A DNA stretch of 64,000 bases from an uncultured Muribaculaceae bacterium (GTDB lineage: Bacteria; Bacteroidota; Bacteroidia; Bacteroidales; Muribaculaceae). Shown in pieces: positions 37,429 through 46,861 of this stretch (its first letter is position 1; each line of letters begins with the position of its first letter). Under the pieces are notes generated by a model, which saw only the letters and a program-made list of their open reading frames with translations, did not search any database and was not told the DNA's origin. Where the stretch lies: assembly GCA_947178505.1 (NCBI GenBank), contig CAMWYR010000002.1, positions 38,673-102,672 on the forward strand, written 5' to 3'. Position numbers and translations under genes: made by a program.

Positions 37429-37792
37429 GGTATTTTCTTCCATCTTTGAAGGAGCAGCCTTTCGGCTGTGACTGAAAAGATGGAAGAAAAGACCCAAAAA
37501 GACGCCGGGCAAATGGTAATTTTCTTACCGGATTAATCAGCTTTTAAATTACGGATATAAGCTCAGTGGGCGTGTATTGACTTTACAAGACCCATTATTT
37601 TGCTATTTTATCTTGGCTGATACGCTATTGCCGGAAGTATGTAACCATCCAAGTTACTAATGGTCTCGCAGCTGCACCTCGGATATCGCTTTTTGATTCA
37701 GTCACATAGCCCGCTATGCTCCTGAATCTGCAAAGCGATATCCGAGGCACATCTGCGACCCTGGCATCAATAAATTTTAGTGGATGGAGCCT
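37381..37792 (-). repeat. Intergenic double-hairpin element, copy B
   Basis: This 412-bp element has terminal inverted repeats at 37381-37414 and 37759-37792 (34 bp, two mismatches). It contains two hairpins: B1 at 37416-37506 (about 30-bp interrupted stem) and B2 at 37662-37760 (about 35-bp interrupted stem). Both tips carry the motif GGAGCA, palindrome, TGTGACTGA (37449-37475 plus; 37698-37723 minus). Aligned by eye, B2 reversed matches A1, sharing GATATCG, CTTTGCAGA-like and GCGATAT blocks, and B1 reversed matches A2, so copy B is inverted relative to copy A. The spacer between hairpins is ~155 bp here and ~82 bp in copy A. It overlaps the 3' end of miaA and stops 4 bp from the dnaG stop codon. 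Confidence 0.85.
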
Positions 37793-37796
37793 TAGC

Positions 37797-40055
37797 TCAG
37801 ACCTTCCGGTTGAATAGCGTCCGGTCGCCGATGATGCGTGCCATCTGGGAGCGTATCGCGTAGATTGACGTCAGTTCGGCCTGAAGCTGCTGTTCCTTCT
37901 CAATATCACCTTTGCCAACTATCTCTCTCATTTTTCGGAAGATTTCATTAATGCGCTGATTGATGAGTTCGTTTTTCCATTCATCTATCGCCCTCACCAC
38001 AAGCACACTCAGTTTGTCTTCCTCGAGCTGGGCATTTCCTGTCTTTACATAAATATTACTCAGATGGTGTCGCTCGAATGATATGTCCATCGCAAACTTT
38101 CGAATCTCATCGTCTTCGTGGCTGCAGAGATGCTTCACTGCATACTCCTTGATCACTCCGTGTTCCTCGGCCTTTCGCTGTTCATTGAGTGTCGTTTCTA
38201 TTTTCTTCTCTTCTCTTTCAATTTCAGGTATCGAAAGTCCTTTCCCGGCAATTTCCTGATATGCCGCAGCTCTTAATTCCTGATATTTCTTTTCTGAATT
38301 TATGCGGTGGCGACTGAGCGTTTCCGTCATGGCATCGCGCATTCCCTTGATGAGTTCAAAGGTTTTCTTGAACAGAGGAACAGTGAAATCCATCTCCGAT
38401 TGCGAGAGTTCATCTTCAACAAATCCTGCAACATCAAGATTCACAACGCGAGTGCCTGATTCGCCGCCATTCGTATTATCCTCGATCTCATAGGAGCAGA
38501 AGGGAAGATAAGCGTAGCGCACACAGTACTTGATCACCTCCCTCTCAAGCGGCATAACGACCGGATTGATCTGCATGCGGGCAGCATCGTTTTGTGGCGC
38601 AGTTGTCGGCTCAGTGTTTCCGGCGGTCTCGGGGCTGACTGTCTGAGAAGTCTGCGAGGGTTCATGCCGGGGCGTAACAGGCATTGTGGGCGCGTTGTTA
38701 GTGGCTGGAGTATCAGGATAGCTCTTCAGGGTGCGTTGATTCTTAATATTCTCCACAATCAGCCTGCGGGCGCGGCTCACCGACCGGGCAACTGTTGCTT
38801 CCGGAACACCGAGAATGATGCTGCATTCCTGCACGTAGACATCGCGCGACACCGGATCCGGAATATGTGCTATAGACTCCACTACGCTGTTAATAGCGGA
38901 AATACGTTTTTGAGGATCGCTCTTTACTGTGTCAAGAAGCACCTGTGCCTTGAAGCGGATAATATCGGTCTCATGTTCGGCCACATAGGCCTTGAAATCC
39001 TCCGGAGTATGCTTTCGTGCGAATGAATCCGGGTCATCACCGTCGGGAAGAAGTAGCACCTTTACATTGAGCTTATGACTCAGCAGCATGTCTATACCGC
39101 GTAAGGAGGCCTTGATGCCGGCGGCATCACCGTCATATATCAACGTGATATTCTCCGTGAAGCGGTGGATCATAGCGATCTGGCCGTCAGTAAGGGCTGT
39201 CCCGGACGAGGCTACTACATTCTTCATACCCGATTGCCACATACCGATCACGTCCATATAGCCCTCCACAAGAAAACACTTTCCTTCCGACACGATCGCC
39301 GATTTGGCCTGGAAGATGCCGTAAAGTTCGTTACTCTTCTTGTAAAGTTCAGATTCGGGAGAATTGATATATTTGGCGAGTCCGCCCTTAAGGTCCCGTC
39401 CTCCGAAAGCAATAACCTTTCCGGCCGTATTGAGGATAGGGAAGATGACACGACCTCGGAACCGATCGTAATCCCGGCCCTGCTGAGATGTGCCGATAAG
39501 TCCTAATTGCTTCAGAATGTCGAGTTGAAATCCGGCTTTGCGGGCCGCTTCAGTGAGGTTGTTGCCCCTATCGAGTGCATAGCCGAGATGGAAAGCCTTG
39601 ATTGCTGCATCTGTCACTCCTCGCTCGGTGAGATACTGAAGTCCGACATCGCGGCCTTCATCTGTCTGCCACATATCTTCCTCCATCTTTCTCATCGCCC
39701 ATTCGTTGGCAACGAACATGGCCTCCCGAAGCGATTGGCGTGCACGCTCCTCATCTGTCACCTCGCGCTCCACGACTTCTATGCCATATTTGCGTGCAAG
39801 ATGAAGAAGGGCCTCATGGTAGGAGAGTCCCTCCTTTTCCATGATGAAGTTGACTGGTGATCCCCCTTTCTTACATGAAAAGCAGTAGCAGAAATTCTTA
39901 GCCTTATTTACGGAAAATGAAGGAGTGCGCTCGTTATGGAAAGGACAGAGGCCCATGTAGTTTGATCCTCTCCTGATAAGATGCACGTAGTCGCCGACTA
40001 CGTCAACTATATCCGCCGTCTCCTTTATTCGCTCAACAGTGGCTCTGTCGATCAT
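37797..40055 (-). CDS. dnaG: DNA primase
   Basis: Makes RNA primers at the replication fork. The N-terminal zinc-binding domain has CPFHNERTPSFSVNKAK followed by the Cys pair in CYCFSC. The RNA polymerase/TOPRIM core shows FPILNTAGKVIAFGGRDL, the acidic LVEGYMDVIGM, and IYDGDAAG with the metal-binding Asp residues. The C-terminal helicase-binding region follows a Pro/Thr-rich linker (~455-500). At 752 residues it is longer than E. coli DnaG (581), mostly through the linker and C-terminal region, as in other Bacteroidetes. dapA lies 22 bp upstream on the same strand. Repeat element B abuts the stop codon. Confidence 0.97.
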   Translation of the reverse strand: MIDRATVERIKETADIVDVVGDYVHLIRRGSNYMGLCPFHNERTPSFSVNKAKNFCYCFSCKKGGSPVNFIMEKEGLSYHEALLHLARKYGIEVVEREVTDEERARQSLREAMFVANEWAMRKMEEDMWQTDEGRDVGLQYLTERGVTDAAIKAFHLGYALDRGNNLTEAARKAGFQLDILKQLGLIGTSQQGRDYDRFRGRVIFPILNTAGKVIAFGGRDLKGGLAKYINSPESELYKKSNELYGIFQAKSAIVSEGKCFLVEGYMDVIGMWQSGMKNVVASSGTALTDGQIAMIHRFTENITLIYDGDAAGIKASLRGIDMLLSHKLNVKVLLLPDGDDPDSFARKHTPEDFKAYVAEHETDIIRFKAQVLLDTVKSDPQKRISAINSVVESIAHIPDPVSRDVYVQECSIILGVPEATVARSVSRARRLIVENIKNQRTLKSYPDTPATNNAPTMPVTPRHEPSQTSQTVSPETAGNTEPTTAPQNDAARMQINPVVMPLEREVIKYCVRYAYLPFCSYEIEDNTNGGESGTRVVNLDVAGFVEDELSQSEMDFTVPLFKKTFELIKGMRDAMTETLSRHRINSEKKYQELRAAAYQEIAGKGLSIPEIEREEKKIETTLNEQRKAEEHGVIKEYAVKHLCSHEDDEIRKFAMDISFERHHLSNIYVKTGNAQLEEDKLSVLVVRAIDEWKNELINQRINEIFRKMREIVGKGDIEKEQQLQAELTSIYAIRSQMARIIGDRTLFNRKV

Positions 40056-40077
40056 TCTTTATCTGAAAATTATATCC

Positions 40078-40968
40078 CTATTTAACGCGGAGTTCCGAGA
40101 GAATCTTGCGAAGCTCCTCGCTTGTCTCAAGACGCGTCGGCACGAGCGGAAGACGCAGTTCATTGGCAATCTTTCCCATATCGTGAAGTAGCGACTTCAC
40201 TCCGGCCGGGTTGCCGTCGACGAAGAGTTCGTCGTAGAGACGTGAGAATTTATAATGGATCGGCAGGGCCCCTTGGTAGTTACCGTCGAGACAGAGCCTT
40301 ACCATCTTGCCGAAGGTCTTGGGGAACGCGTTGCCTACAACTGATATTACTCCCACGGCTCCGAGAGTCATCAGCGGATAGGTGAGTGAATCATCGCCGG
40401 AGATGACACTGAAATATTCCGGACAATGATTGATGATAGTTTCGATCTGCTTGAAATCTCCGGAGGCCTCCTTGATTCCTATCACCTTATCGCCCAGACC
40501 GGCAATGCGCAGGGTGGTGGATGCCGAGATATTGACTCCCGTACGCCCGGGCACGTTATAAAGGATCACCGGTAGGGGAGATGCTTCGACAACACACTTG
40601 TAATGCTCGAACAGTCCTTCCTGAGAAGGCTTATTGTAGAAGGGGGCGACCGACAGGATTGCCGAATAACCTGAAAGATCCGAATGTCGCAGATCTTCAA
40701 CAAGTTCACGCGTACAGTTGCCACCCATGCCTACTACGAGCGGAATGCGGCCGTTCACTTTTTCAACCACAAACCGACGCACGATGATGCGTTCTTCGGC
40801 AGTAAGTGTGGCTGTCTCGCCGGTGGTGCCGAGCACCACCAGATAATCCGCACGGCCGGCAATCAGATATTCGATCATACCTTCCAGCGCTACGTAATCT
40901 ATTTCTTTTTCAGCATCGAATGGCGTGATTAAGGCCACGCCCATACCCTTTAAGCTTAATGAGGCCAT
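40078..40968 (-). CDS. dapA: 4-hydroxy-tetrahydrodipicolinate synthase
   Basis: First enzyme of the lysine/diaminopimelate branch; condenses pyruvate with aspartate semialdehyde in a TIM barrel. The Schiff base lysine is in VIGIKEASGD, the catalytic tyrosine in ILYNVPGRTG, and the GTTGE motif near residue 47 binds the substrate carboxylate. It opens LKGMGVALITPF, the usual family start. It is 296 residues long. It follows a strong terminator behind lpxA and precedes dnaG by 22 bp. Confidence 0.97.
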   Translation of the reverse strand: MASLSLKGMGVALITPFDAEKEIDYVALEGMIEYLIAGRADYLVVLGTTGETATLTAEERIIVRRFVVEKVNGRIPLVVGMGGNCTRELVEDLRHSDLSGYSAILSVAPFYNKPSQEGLFEHYKCVVEASPLPVILYNVPGRTGVNISASTTLRIAGLGDKVIGIKEASGDFKQIETIINHCPEYFSVISGDDSLTYPLMTLGAVGVISVVGNAFPKTFGKMVRLCLDGNYQGALPIHYKFSRLYDELFVDGNPAGVKSLLHDMGKIANELRLPLVPTRLETSEELRKILSELRVK

Positions 40969-41053
40969 AAGTGTGTTGCGCTATTGTTGTGATGCGCCTG
41001 AAATCGTGTGTCTGATTTCTTTTGTTACGCATTGCAAAGATAATATTTTTGGG

Positions 41054-41098
41054 CGAATAAAAAAAATATCAGCTTCTGCGCAAAGACAGAAGCTGACA
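41054..41098 (-). terminator. Terminator after lpxA
   Basis: A perfect 10-bp stem (TCAGCTTCTG and its complement) with an 8-base loop is followed on the minus strand by eight T residues. It separates lpxA from dapA. Confidence 0.9.
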
Positions 41099-41178
41099 TT
41101 TATCAAATTCCTACATTATCCCCTGTCGGACTCCGACGTTGTGACGGCGAGTGCGTCCGACCAATATGAATGTGATGA

Positions 41179-41198
41179 TTTTAGTGTATGGAGCCTTA
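41179..41198. repeat. Solo end remnant of the double-hairpin element family
   Basis: Twenty bases here (TTTTAGTGTATGGAGCCTTA) match the right end of element B with one difference. The final TTA is also the lpxA stop codon. The 60 bp beside it contain a 7-bp GTCGGAC/GTCCGAC repeat but no second terminal repeat, so only part of an element remains. Confidence 0.55.
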
Positions 41199-41990
41199 GT
41201 CCATACTCTCAATTGTCATGGCCGCAATCTTGTGGTTATGATCTTCTACAAATCTAATTATCTCGTCGCGTTCCTTGCTCATGTCGACGTCGGCCTTAAT
41301 GCGGATCATAGCATTGAAGGGCGATGTGTTCGACTGATATATATGGCGGTAGCACTTGGCAATATCATCGATAAGTTCTTCCGAGAAATTACCTTTGCGG
41401 AGCACGAAGGCATTCACCCCGAAGTAGGAGATAGGATTGTGTGCCATGATTACGAAGGGAGGCACGTGCCCGTTTACGCGGCAGCCTCCTTTGATCAGAG
41501 ACCACTTACCGATCTCGCACTTCTCATGCACGAGTGAGCACGACGACAGAATTGAACAATCGTTGATCTTGCATGAACCTGCGATTTTTACAGAGTTGCC
41601 TATCACGATTGAATTCCCGATCTCAGTGTCGTGAGCGATATGACTCTGGGCCATGATGAAATTATCATTGCCGATGCGTGTCGCTTCTTCATTGTAGATA
41701 CTCCGGTTGATGATCACCTGCTCACGAATGGTATTGTTGTCTCCGATTATCACGTAGCTGTTTTCTCCCTTCCACCGGAAATCCTGTGGAGTGGCGGAGA
41801 TAATGCATCCGTCGTAGAAATGGTTGTTCTTACCGATTCTTGCGCCTGACCGTATACTCACATGTGGCCAGATTATGCAGCCGTCGCCGATCTCAACATT
41901 CTTGTCGATATAGGCGAATGCATGAATAGTGACGTTCTCCCCGATTTTTGCTTCGGGATGCACAAATGCTAAAGGACTGATTTCTGACAT
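41196..41990 (-). CDS. lpxA: UDP-N-acetylglucosamine acyltransferase LpxA
   Basis: Transfers an acyl chain from acyl-ACP to UDP-GlcNAc, the first step of lipid A synthesis, as a trimer of left-handed beta helices. Hexapeptide repeats fill the first ~190 residues (AKIGENVTIHAFAYIDKNV and following), with the catalytic His in MAQSHIAHD. The C-terminal helical domain begins near YFGVNAFVLRKGN. It is 264 residues long. Its stop codon overlaps a remnant of the repeat family described at 27 and 37 kb. It lies 17 bp downstream of the efflux outer membrane factor gene on the same strand. Confidence 0.96.
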   Translation of the reverse strand: MSEISPLAFVHPEAKIGENVTIHAFAYIDKNVEIGDGCIIWPHVSIRSGARIGKNNHFYDGCIISATPQDFRWKGENSYVIIGDNNTIREQVIINRSIYNEEATRIGNDNFIMAQSHIAHDTEIGNSIVIGNSVKIAGSCKINDCSILSSCSLVHEKCEIGKWSLIKGGCRVNGHVPPFVIMAHNPISYFGVNAFVLRKGNFSEELIDDIAKCYRHIYQSNTSPFNAMIRIKADVDMSKERDEIIRFVEDHNHKIAAMTIESMD

Positions 41991-42007
41991 AATAGTTTGG
42001 AATTAGA

Positions 42008-43384
42008 TTATCTTCCGCCACCGACCGACTGATAGAGCGAAATCAGGGCTCCTACTTTCGTGTGCCAAGCGTTAAGGCTTGCAAGTTGTGCACTAAGGAG
42101 GCTCGACCGTGCGGTCAGCACTTCAAGATAGGTGGTTGATGTATTTAAGGTTAACAGTTCCTGAGTATATTCTACCGACTTCTCGAGGTCGTCGATCTGC
42201 TTGAGGATATATTCGCGTTTCTGCTTATTGTAGTTATATGTGGCCAGTGCATTGCTTACGTCGGCGCTCGCGCTGAGCACTGCTTTCTCAAATGCGTTCA
42301 TCGCCTGCTCCTGGCGTGCTTTAGCCACTTCGAGATTCGCGATGTTCTGACCGCGAGAGAAGAGGGGAGCGGCAAGCGACCCTGCAAGCTGGATAAACCA
42401 TTTCCCGGGATTAGAAACAATATTGCCGAGCAAGTTGGTGAATCCACCGTTACTTGAGATAGTGAGTCCCGGATAGAATGCGGCACGTGCGGAGTTGGTA
42501 GTGTAATATGCGCTCGCAAGTCCGCGCTCTGCGGCCTTTACATCGGGTCGCACCGCGAGATACGATACGGGCACCCCCGACGTAAGAGTGGCCGGGAGAT
42601 CGAAGTTCATATCTCCTGAGGTGGTATATTCCTGCGGGTATGAGTGCAGAAGAATCGACATCGTATTGTTCATTTGATGGATTGCTTCCTTGAGGTCGGG
42701 GATAGAGCTCATGATGCTCCAGTAGTTTGCCTCACTCTGCACGACGGCTGCTTCATTCACTCGCCCTGCATTTTTCATCAGGCGCATCGATTCTACCTGA
42801 TCTTTCCAAATTTCTGAAGTGCGCTCGGTGAGTTGAAGCTGCTGATTGAGAAGCATCAGTGCATAGTATGTGTTGGCTACCCCGCAGATGATCTGTGAGC
42901 GCGTGGCCTGATAGTAGTCTTCCATCTGATCGACAGCTACCTTCGCACCCCGTTTACGATTTAGAATCTTTCCGAACACATCGACTTCCCAGCTGATCGC
43001 CATCGGGATCGTGTAAGTCCACGTGTCCATCTTACTGTCGCCATATTTCGCAGCGCCACCGTTAGGGTTAAGCACTACCGAAGGCAGATAGCTTAGCTTA
43101 GCGCCCTTCAGCTGGGCGCGTGCGATCTCAATATTTTTCACGGCGTCATCAAGATCCTTATTGTTATCGAGCGCCGTGCGGATATAATCCTGAAGCACGG
43201 GGTCTGTAAATATCTGATCCCAGCTGAGATAAGGGAGTGACGCGGAATCCGGGGCGGCCTGTGATGATTCCTCGAAGGCCTTTACGTAACTGTTCTCTGA
43301 AGGCAGTTCGTAGGCATTGTATATGTGGCAGCTCGAGAGACTGAGCGCTACGGCTACCGGCAGTATATATTTTGTTGTCTTCAT
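42008..43384 (-). CDS. Outer membrane factor of the RND efflux system (NodT/OprM-type lipoprotein)
   Basis: TolC-like channel that completes the pump encoded by the two genes upstream. A lipobox SLSSC (Cys near residue 19) marks it as a lipoprotein. Two OEP repeats follow, the first opening near DPVLQDYIRTALDNNKDLDDA and the second near VSYLAVRPDVKAAERGLASAYYTT, as in OprM and NodT proteins. It ends with LISLYQSVGGGR, typical for the family. It is 458 residues long. It follows the permease gene after a 63-bp gap holding a 12-bp hairpin. Confidence 0.93.
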   Translation of the reverse strand: MKTTKYILPVAVALSLSSCHIYNAYELPSENSYVKAFEESSQAAPDSASLPYLSWDQIFTDPVLQDYIRTALDNNKDLDDAVKNIEIARAQLKGAKLSYLPSVVLNPNGGAAKYGDSKMDTWTYTIPMAISWEVDVFGKILNRKRGAKVAVDQMEDYYQATRSQIICGVANTYYALMLLNQQLQLTERTSEIWKDQVESMRLMKNAGRVNEAAVVQSEANYWSIMSSIPDLKEAIHQMNNTMSILLHSYPQEYTTSGDMNFDLPATLTSGVPVSYLAVRPDVKAAERGLASAYYTTNSARAAFYPGLTISSNGGFTNLLGNIVSNPGKWFIQLAGSLAAPLFSRGQNIANLEVAKARQEQAMNAFEKAVLSASADVSNALATYNYNKQKREYILKQIDDLEKSVEYTQELLTLNTSTTYLEVLTARSSLLSAQLASLNAWHTKVGALISLYQSVGGGR

Positions 43385-43398
43385 TTGTAAAGAATTGG

Positions 43399-43436
43399 CC
43401 CGGAAGGATTAGTCGTAAGGAATGAATCCTTCCGGG
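43399..43436 (-). other. Intercistronic hairpin between permease and outer membrane factor genes
   Basis: A perfect 12-bp stem (CCCGGAAGGATT and its complement) with a 14-base loop lies between two genes of one operon. No U-run follows, so it may stabilise or process the mRNA, or lower downstream expression, rather than end transcription. Confidence 0.6.
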
Positions 43437-43447
43437 AATTTTCTTGC

Positions 43448-46400
43448 TTAGTGGCGGTTATATTGTTCAAGCTCGGCTGAGATCTTGGAGTTGTCTTTGT
43501 CGCTCCACTTCACAGGAGTGATCTTCTCCTGAATGATCTGGCAAGCAACGAAGAGAGCCGGCACGATGAGCACCTGGAGGATCATACCGATAAGCATACC
43601 ACCTATCGCGCCCGTACCGAGTGCATTGTTACCGTTGGCTCCTGCTCCGGTTGCGAACATCATGGGAAGAAGACCGATGATCATTGCCAGAGACGTCATG
43701 AGGATAGGACGCAGACGTGCTTTCGCACCTAAGATCGCAGAGTTGAGGATGCTCACGCCTGTGCGGCGGCGCTCAAGCGCGAACTCTACGATAAGGATGG
43801 CGTTCTTGGCCAGAAGTCCGATAAGCATGATGAGCGCGATCTGTAGATAGATATTGTTGTTGACGCCCATAATCTGCGCGAACACGAATGTCCCCATCAG
43901 ACCGAATGGAACTGAAAGAATAACTGCCCACGGAAGCACATAACTCTCATACTGAGCCGAGAGGATAAGATAAACGAACACAAGCACGAGTGCGAACACA
44001 ACACCGAGCGATGTGCCGCCGTTAGCTTCCTCTCGGGTCATACCGGAGAATTCAAACGTATATCCGATAGGAAGAGTAGCATCCGCAACGCGATTGATCG
44101 CCTCGATAGCCTCGCCCGATGATACACCCGGAGCCGGCTGGCCGGTCACTGAGATAGACGTAAAGAGGTTGAAGCGGTTGATAAGGTCCGGACCATACAC
44201 GCGCTTAAGCGTAACGAAGTTGTCGATCGGCGCCATCTCGTTACCGTTGCGCACCTTAACCTGCTTGAGGGTCTCGGGAGACACTCGGGCCTCCGGAGAT
44301 GCCTGCATCATGACGCGGTAGAGCTTACCGAATGAGTTGAAGTTGGAGACATACATACCGCCGTAGTAACCCTGCAGCGCCTGAAGCACCGCGCTCTGAG
44401 TGAGGCCTGCTTTCTTTACCTTGGCGACGTCGATCTCCACCATGTACTGCGGGAAGGTCGGGTTGAATGTCGAATAGGCCATCTGCACTTCCGGTTGAGC
44501 ATTCAGCTGGGCGATGAAGTTCTGATATACCTTGAAGAAGTTATCGAGAGATCCACCCGTCTTGTCCTCAAGCTTGATCTCAAAACCGTTGGTTATTGAG
44601 TAACCCGCGATCATAGGAGGCTGGAAGAACATGATGTTGGCCCCTTTGATCTGCTGACACTTCGCAATGAGCCGGGCAACGATTGCATCCGACGACTGAG
44701 ATTTCTCCTTACGCTGATCCCAGGGTCTCAACTTGATGATGAATGAGCCGTACGTATTACCGCGACCTCCGATGAAACTGAATCCGAGAATGGATGTGCG
44801 CGACTGCACCTCAGGAATAGTATTGATGATTGAGTCGACCTGAGTAAGAACCTTTGACGTGCGCTCCTGTGAAGAGGCAGGTGGCAGCGTCACGGCTCCC
44901 ATGATCGTACCGGTATCTTCGTTTGGCACAAGTCCGGTCGGAGTGACTGACATAAGCCACACAAGGATGCCGACTGCTACGGCTACTGTACCGAAACTGA
45001 GGATTTTGTGTGCAATGAAGAATTGTACCCCCTTTTGGTAGACCACAAGAAGCTTATCGAAAGCGTTATTGAATGAATCCAGGTACTCGCGGGAGAAAAG
45101 ACCGATCAGAGCAAGCACGGCCACGACTATGGCGATGATGCTTTCTGCGATATTTTCAAATGTGTACCATCCGAGCACGAGGAATACGATAGATGCAATA
45201 AGGAGGCAGGTAGTTACAATCGGCGGGAATTTAAGGCGTAAACGCTTCTTATATGTATCAGCAACCACTTCTCCGGCGGCTGAATAGGCATCCTTCATAC
45301 GCTTGCCGAGCGGATCGACGGAGCCATCCTTCTTATGAGGCTTCAGGAAGATCGCGCAGAGTGCGGGAGAGAGGGTAAGTGCGTTGATTGCCGACAGACC
45401 GATTGCCATTGCCATCGTAAGACCGAACTGACGGTAGAAGATACCGGCCGTGCCACCGAGGAATGACACAGGAATGAACACGAGCATCATCACGAGTGTG
45501 ATGGAGATAAGGGCTCCGGCGATCTCTCGCATCGCATCAATTGAGGCCTTCCGTGCTGACTGATAGCCTTGGTCGAGCTTGGCATGGACGGCCTCCACCA
45601 CGACGATGGCGTCGTCGACCACAATCGCAATCGCAAGCACAAGTGCTGAAAGCGTAAGAAGGTTAAGCGTGAAGCCGAAGATATAGAGAAGGAAGAACGT
45701 ACCGATGAGGGCCACAGGAATAGAGATAATCGGGATGAGCGTCGACCGGAAATCCTGAAGGAAGAGGAACACCACGAGGAACACCAGCACGAATGCCTCT
45801 ATAAGCGTCTTCACAACCTCGTGGATAGAGGCGAAGAGGAAGTCGTTGACACTCATCTGAGTCTGGATAACAAGACCCTTCGGAAGTTCCTTTCGAGCCT
45901 CATCGAGGAATTTCTCAATCGACTCAACAACCTCGGTTGCATTTGAGCCGGCACTCTGATAGACAACGAAAGCCGAACCTACCGCGCCATTGATTCGTGA
46001 ACCGGCACCGTAGCTGAGGCGTCCGAGCTCGATCTTTGCAACATCCTTGAGACGCAGAATCTCACCGTCTTCCGTGGCTCGGATAATTATATCCTCAAAT
46101 TCCTTGGGCTCGGACAGACGTCCCTTGTACTTCATCACATACTGGAACGACTGATCACCCTGCTCACCGAACTGACCGGGAGCAGCCTCAATATTCTGCT
46201 CTGCGAGCGCTGCGCTGATGTCTGAAGGCATAAGTTTATACTGCGCCATCATGTCGGGTTTCAGCCAGATTCGCATTGAGTAATCAGCTCCAAAGGATGA
46301 AGCATCACCAACGCCCGGCACACGCTTCACCTGAGGAATGATGTTGATAGATACGTAGTTGTCGATAAACTGAGTCGAATAGTTGTTATCAGGCGCGTAC

Positions 46401-46828
46401 ACGCCGGCTACAAGAAGCATCGAAGTCTGACGCTTTTGAGTCAGCACGCCCACCTGCGTTACCTCCGAGGGAAGGAAGGCCTGTGCTTTCGCTACGCGGT
46501 TCTGCACGTCGACCGCCGCCATATTCGGGTCCATTCCCTGTTTGAAATAGATATCGATGGTGGCCTGGCCGTCGTTCGTTGCCGACGATACCATGTAGTC
46601 CATATTTTCCGCACCATTGATCTGCTCTTCAAGAGGTGCGATAACTGAATTAAGCACCGACTGTGCGCTCGCACCGGTGTATGTCGTCGACACCTGAATA
46701 GTCGGTGGCGCAATTGACGGATACTGCTCAATCGGAAGATTGACCAATCCCAGCAGACCGAAGATCACTATGAAAATAGAGATCACAGTGGAGAGCACCG
46801 GCCTGTTAATAAAATTATCCAGTTTCAT
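43448..46828 (-). CDS. RND multidrug efflux permease (HAE-1 / AcrB type) with an extra membrane insert
   Basis: Inner membrane proton-driven pump subunit. It opens MKLDNFINRPVLSTVISI as AcrB homologs do; the TM4 proton relay aspartates are D405 and D406 in AIVVDDAIVVVEA, and the partner lysine is in LLAKNAILIVEF. Two large periplasmic porter/docking regions lie between TM1-2 and TM7-8. The protein is 1126 residues, about 75 more than AcrB. The excess lies between TM6 and TM7 (roughly residues 511-583) and contains two extra hydrophobic stretches (~534-555 and ~560-578). An even number keeps the topology intact. The adaptor gene lies upstream and the outer membrane factor downstream. Confidence 0.95.
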   Translation of the reverse strand: MKLDNFINRPVLSTVISIFIVIFGLLGLVNLPIEQYPSIAPPTIQVSTTYTGASAQSVLNSVIAPLEEQINGAENMDYMVSSATNDGQATIDIYFKQGMDPNMAAVDVQNRVAKAQAFLPSEVTQVGVLTQKRQTSMLLVAGVYAPDNNYSTQFIDNYVSINIIPQVKRVPGVGDASSFGADYSMRIWLKPDMMAQYKLMPSDISAALAEQNIEAAPGQFGEQGDQSFQYVMKYKGRLSEPKEFEDIIIRATEDGEILRLKDVAKIELGRLSYGAGSRINGAVGSAFVVYQSAGSNATEVVESIEKFLDEARKELPKGLVIQTQMSVNDFLFASIHEVVKTLIEAFVLVFLVVFLFLQDFRSTLIPIISIPVALIGTFFLLYIFGFTLNLLTLSALVLAIAIVVDDAIVVVEAVHAKLDQGYQSARKASIDAMREIAGALISITLVMMLVFIPVSFLGGTAGIFYRQFGLTMAMAIGLSAINALTLSPALCAIFLKPHKKDGSVDPLGKRMKDAYSAAGEVVADTYKKRLRLKFPPIVTTCLLIASIVFLVLGWYTFENIAESIIAIVVAVLALIGLFSREYLDSFNNAFDKLLVVYQKGVQFFIAHKILSFGTVAVAVGILVWLMSVTPTGLVPNEDTGTIMGAVTLPPASSQERTSKVLTQVDSIINTIPEVQSRTSILGFSFIGGRGNTYGSFIIKLRPWDQRKEKSQSSDAIVARLIAKCQQIKGANIMFFQPPMIAGYSITNGFEIKLEDKTGGSLDNFFKVYQNFIAQLNAQPEVQMAYSTFNPTFPQYMVEIDVAKVKKAGLTQSAVLQALQGYYGGMYVSNFNSFGKLYRVMMQASPEARVSPETLKQVKVRNGNEMAPIDNFVTLKRVYGPDLINRFNLFTSISVTGQPAPGVSSGEAIEAINRVADATLPIGYTFEFSGMTREEANGGTSLGVVFALVLVFVYLILSAQYESYVLPWAVILSVPFGLMGTFVFAQIMGVNNNIYLQIALIMLIGLLAKNAILIVEFALERRRTGVSILNSAILGAKARLRPILMTSLAMIIGLLPMMFATGAGANGNNALGTGAIGGMLIGMILQVLIVPALFVACQIIQEKITPVKWSDKDNSKISAELEQYNRH

Positions 46829-46861
46829 TATCTGATGTTATGTACCGATAAGTTGTTGTTT

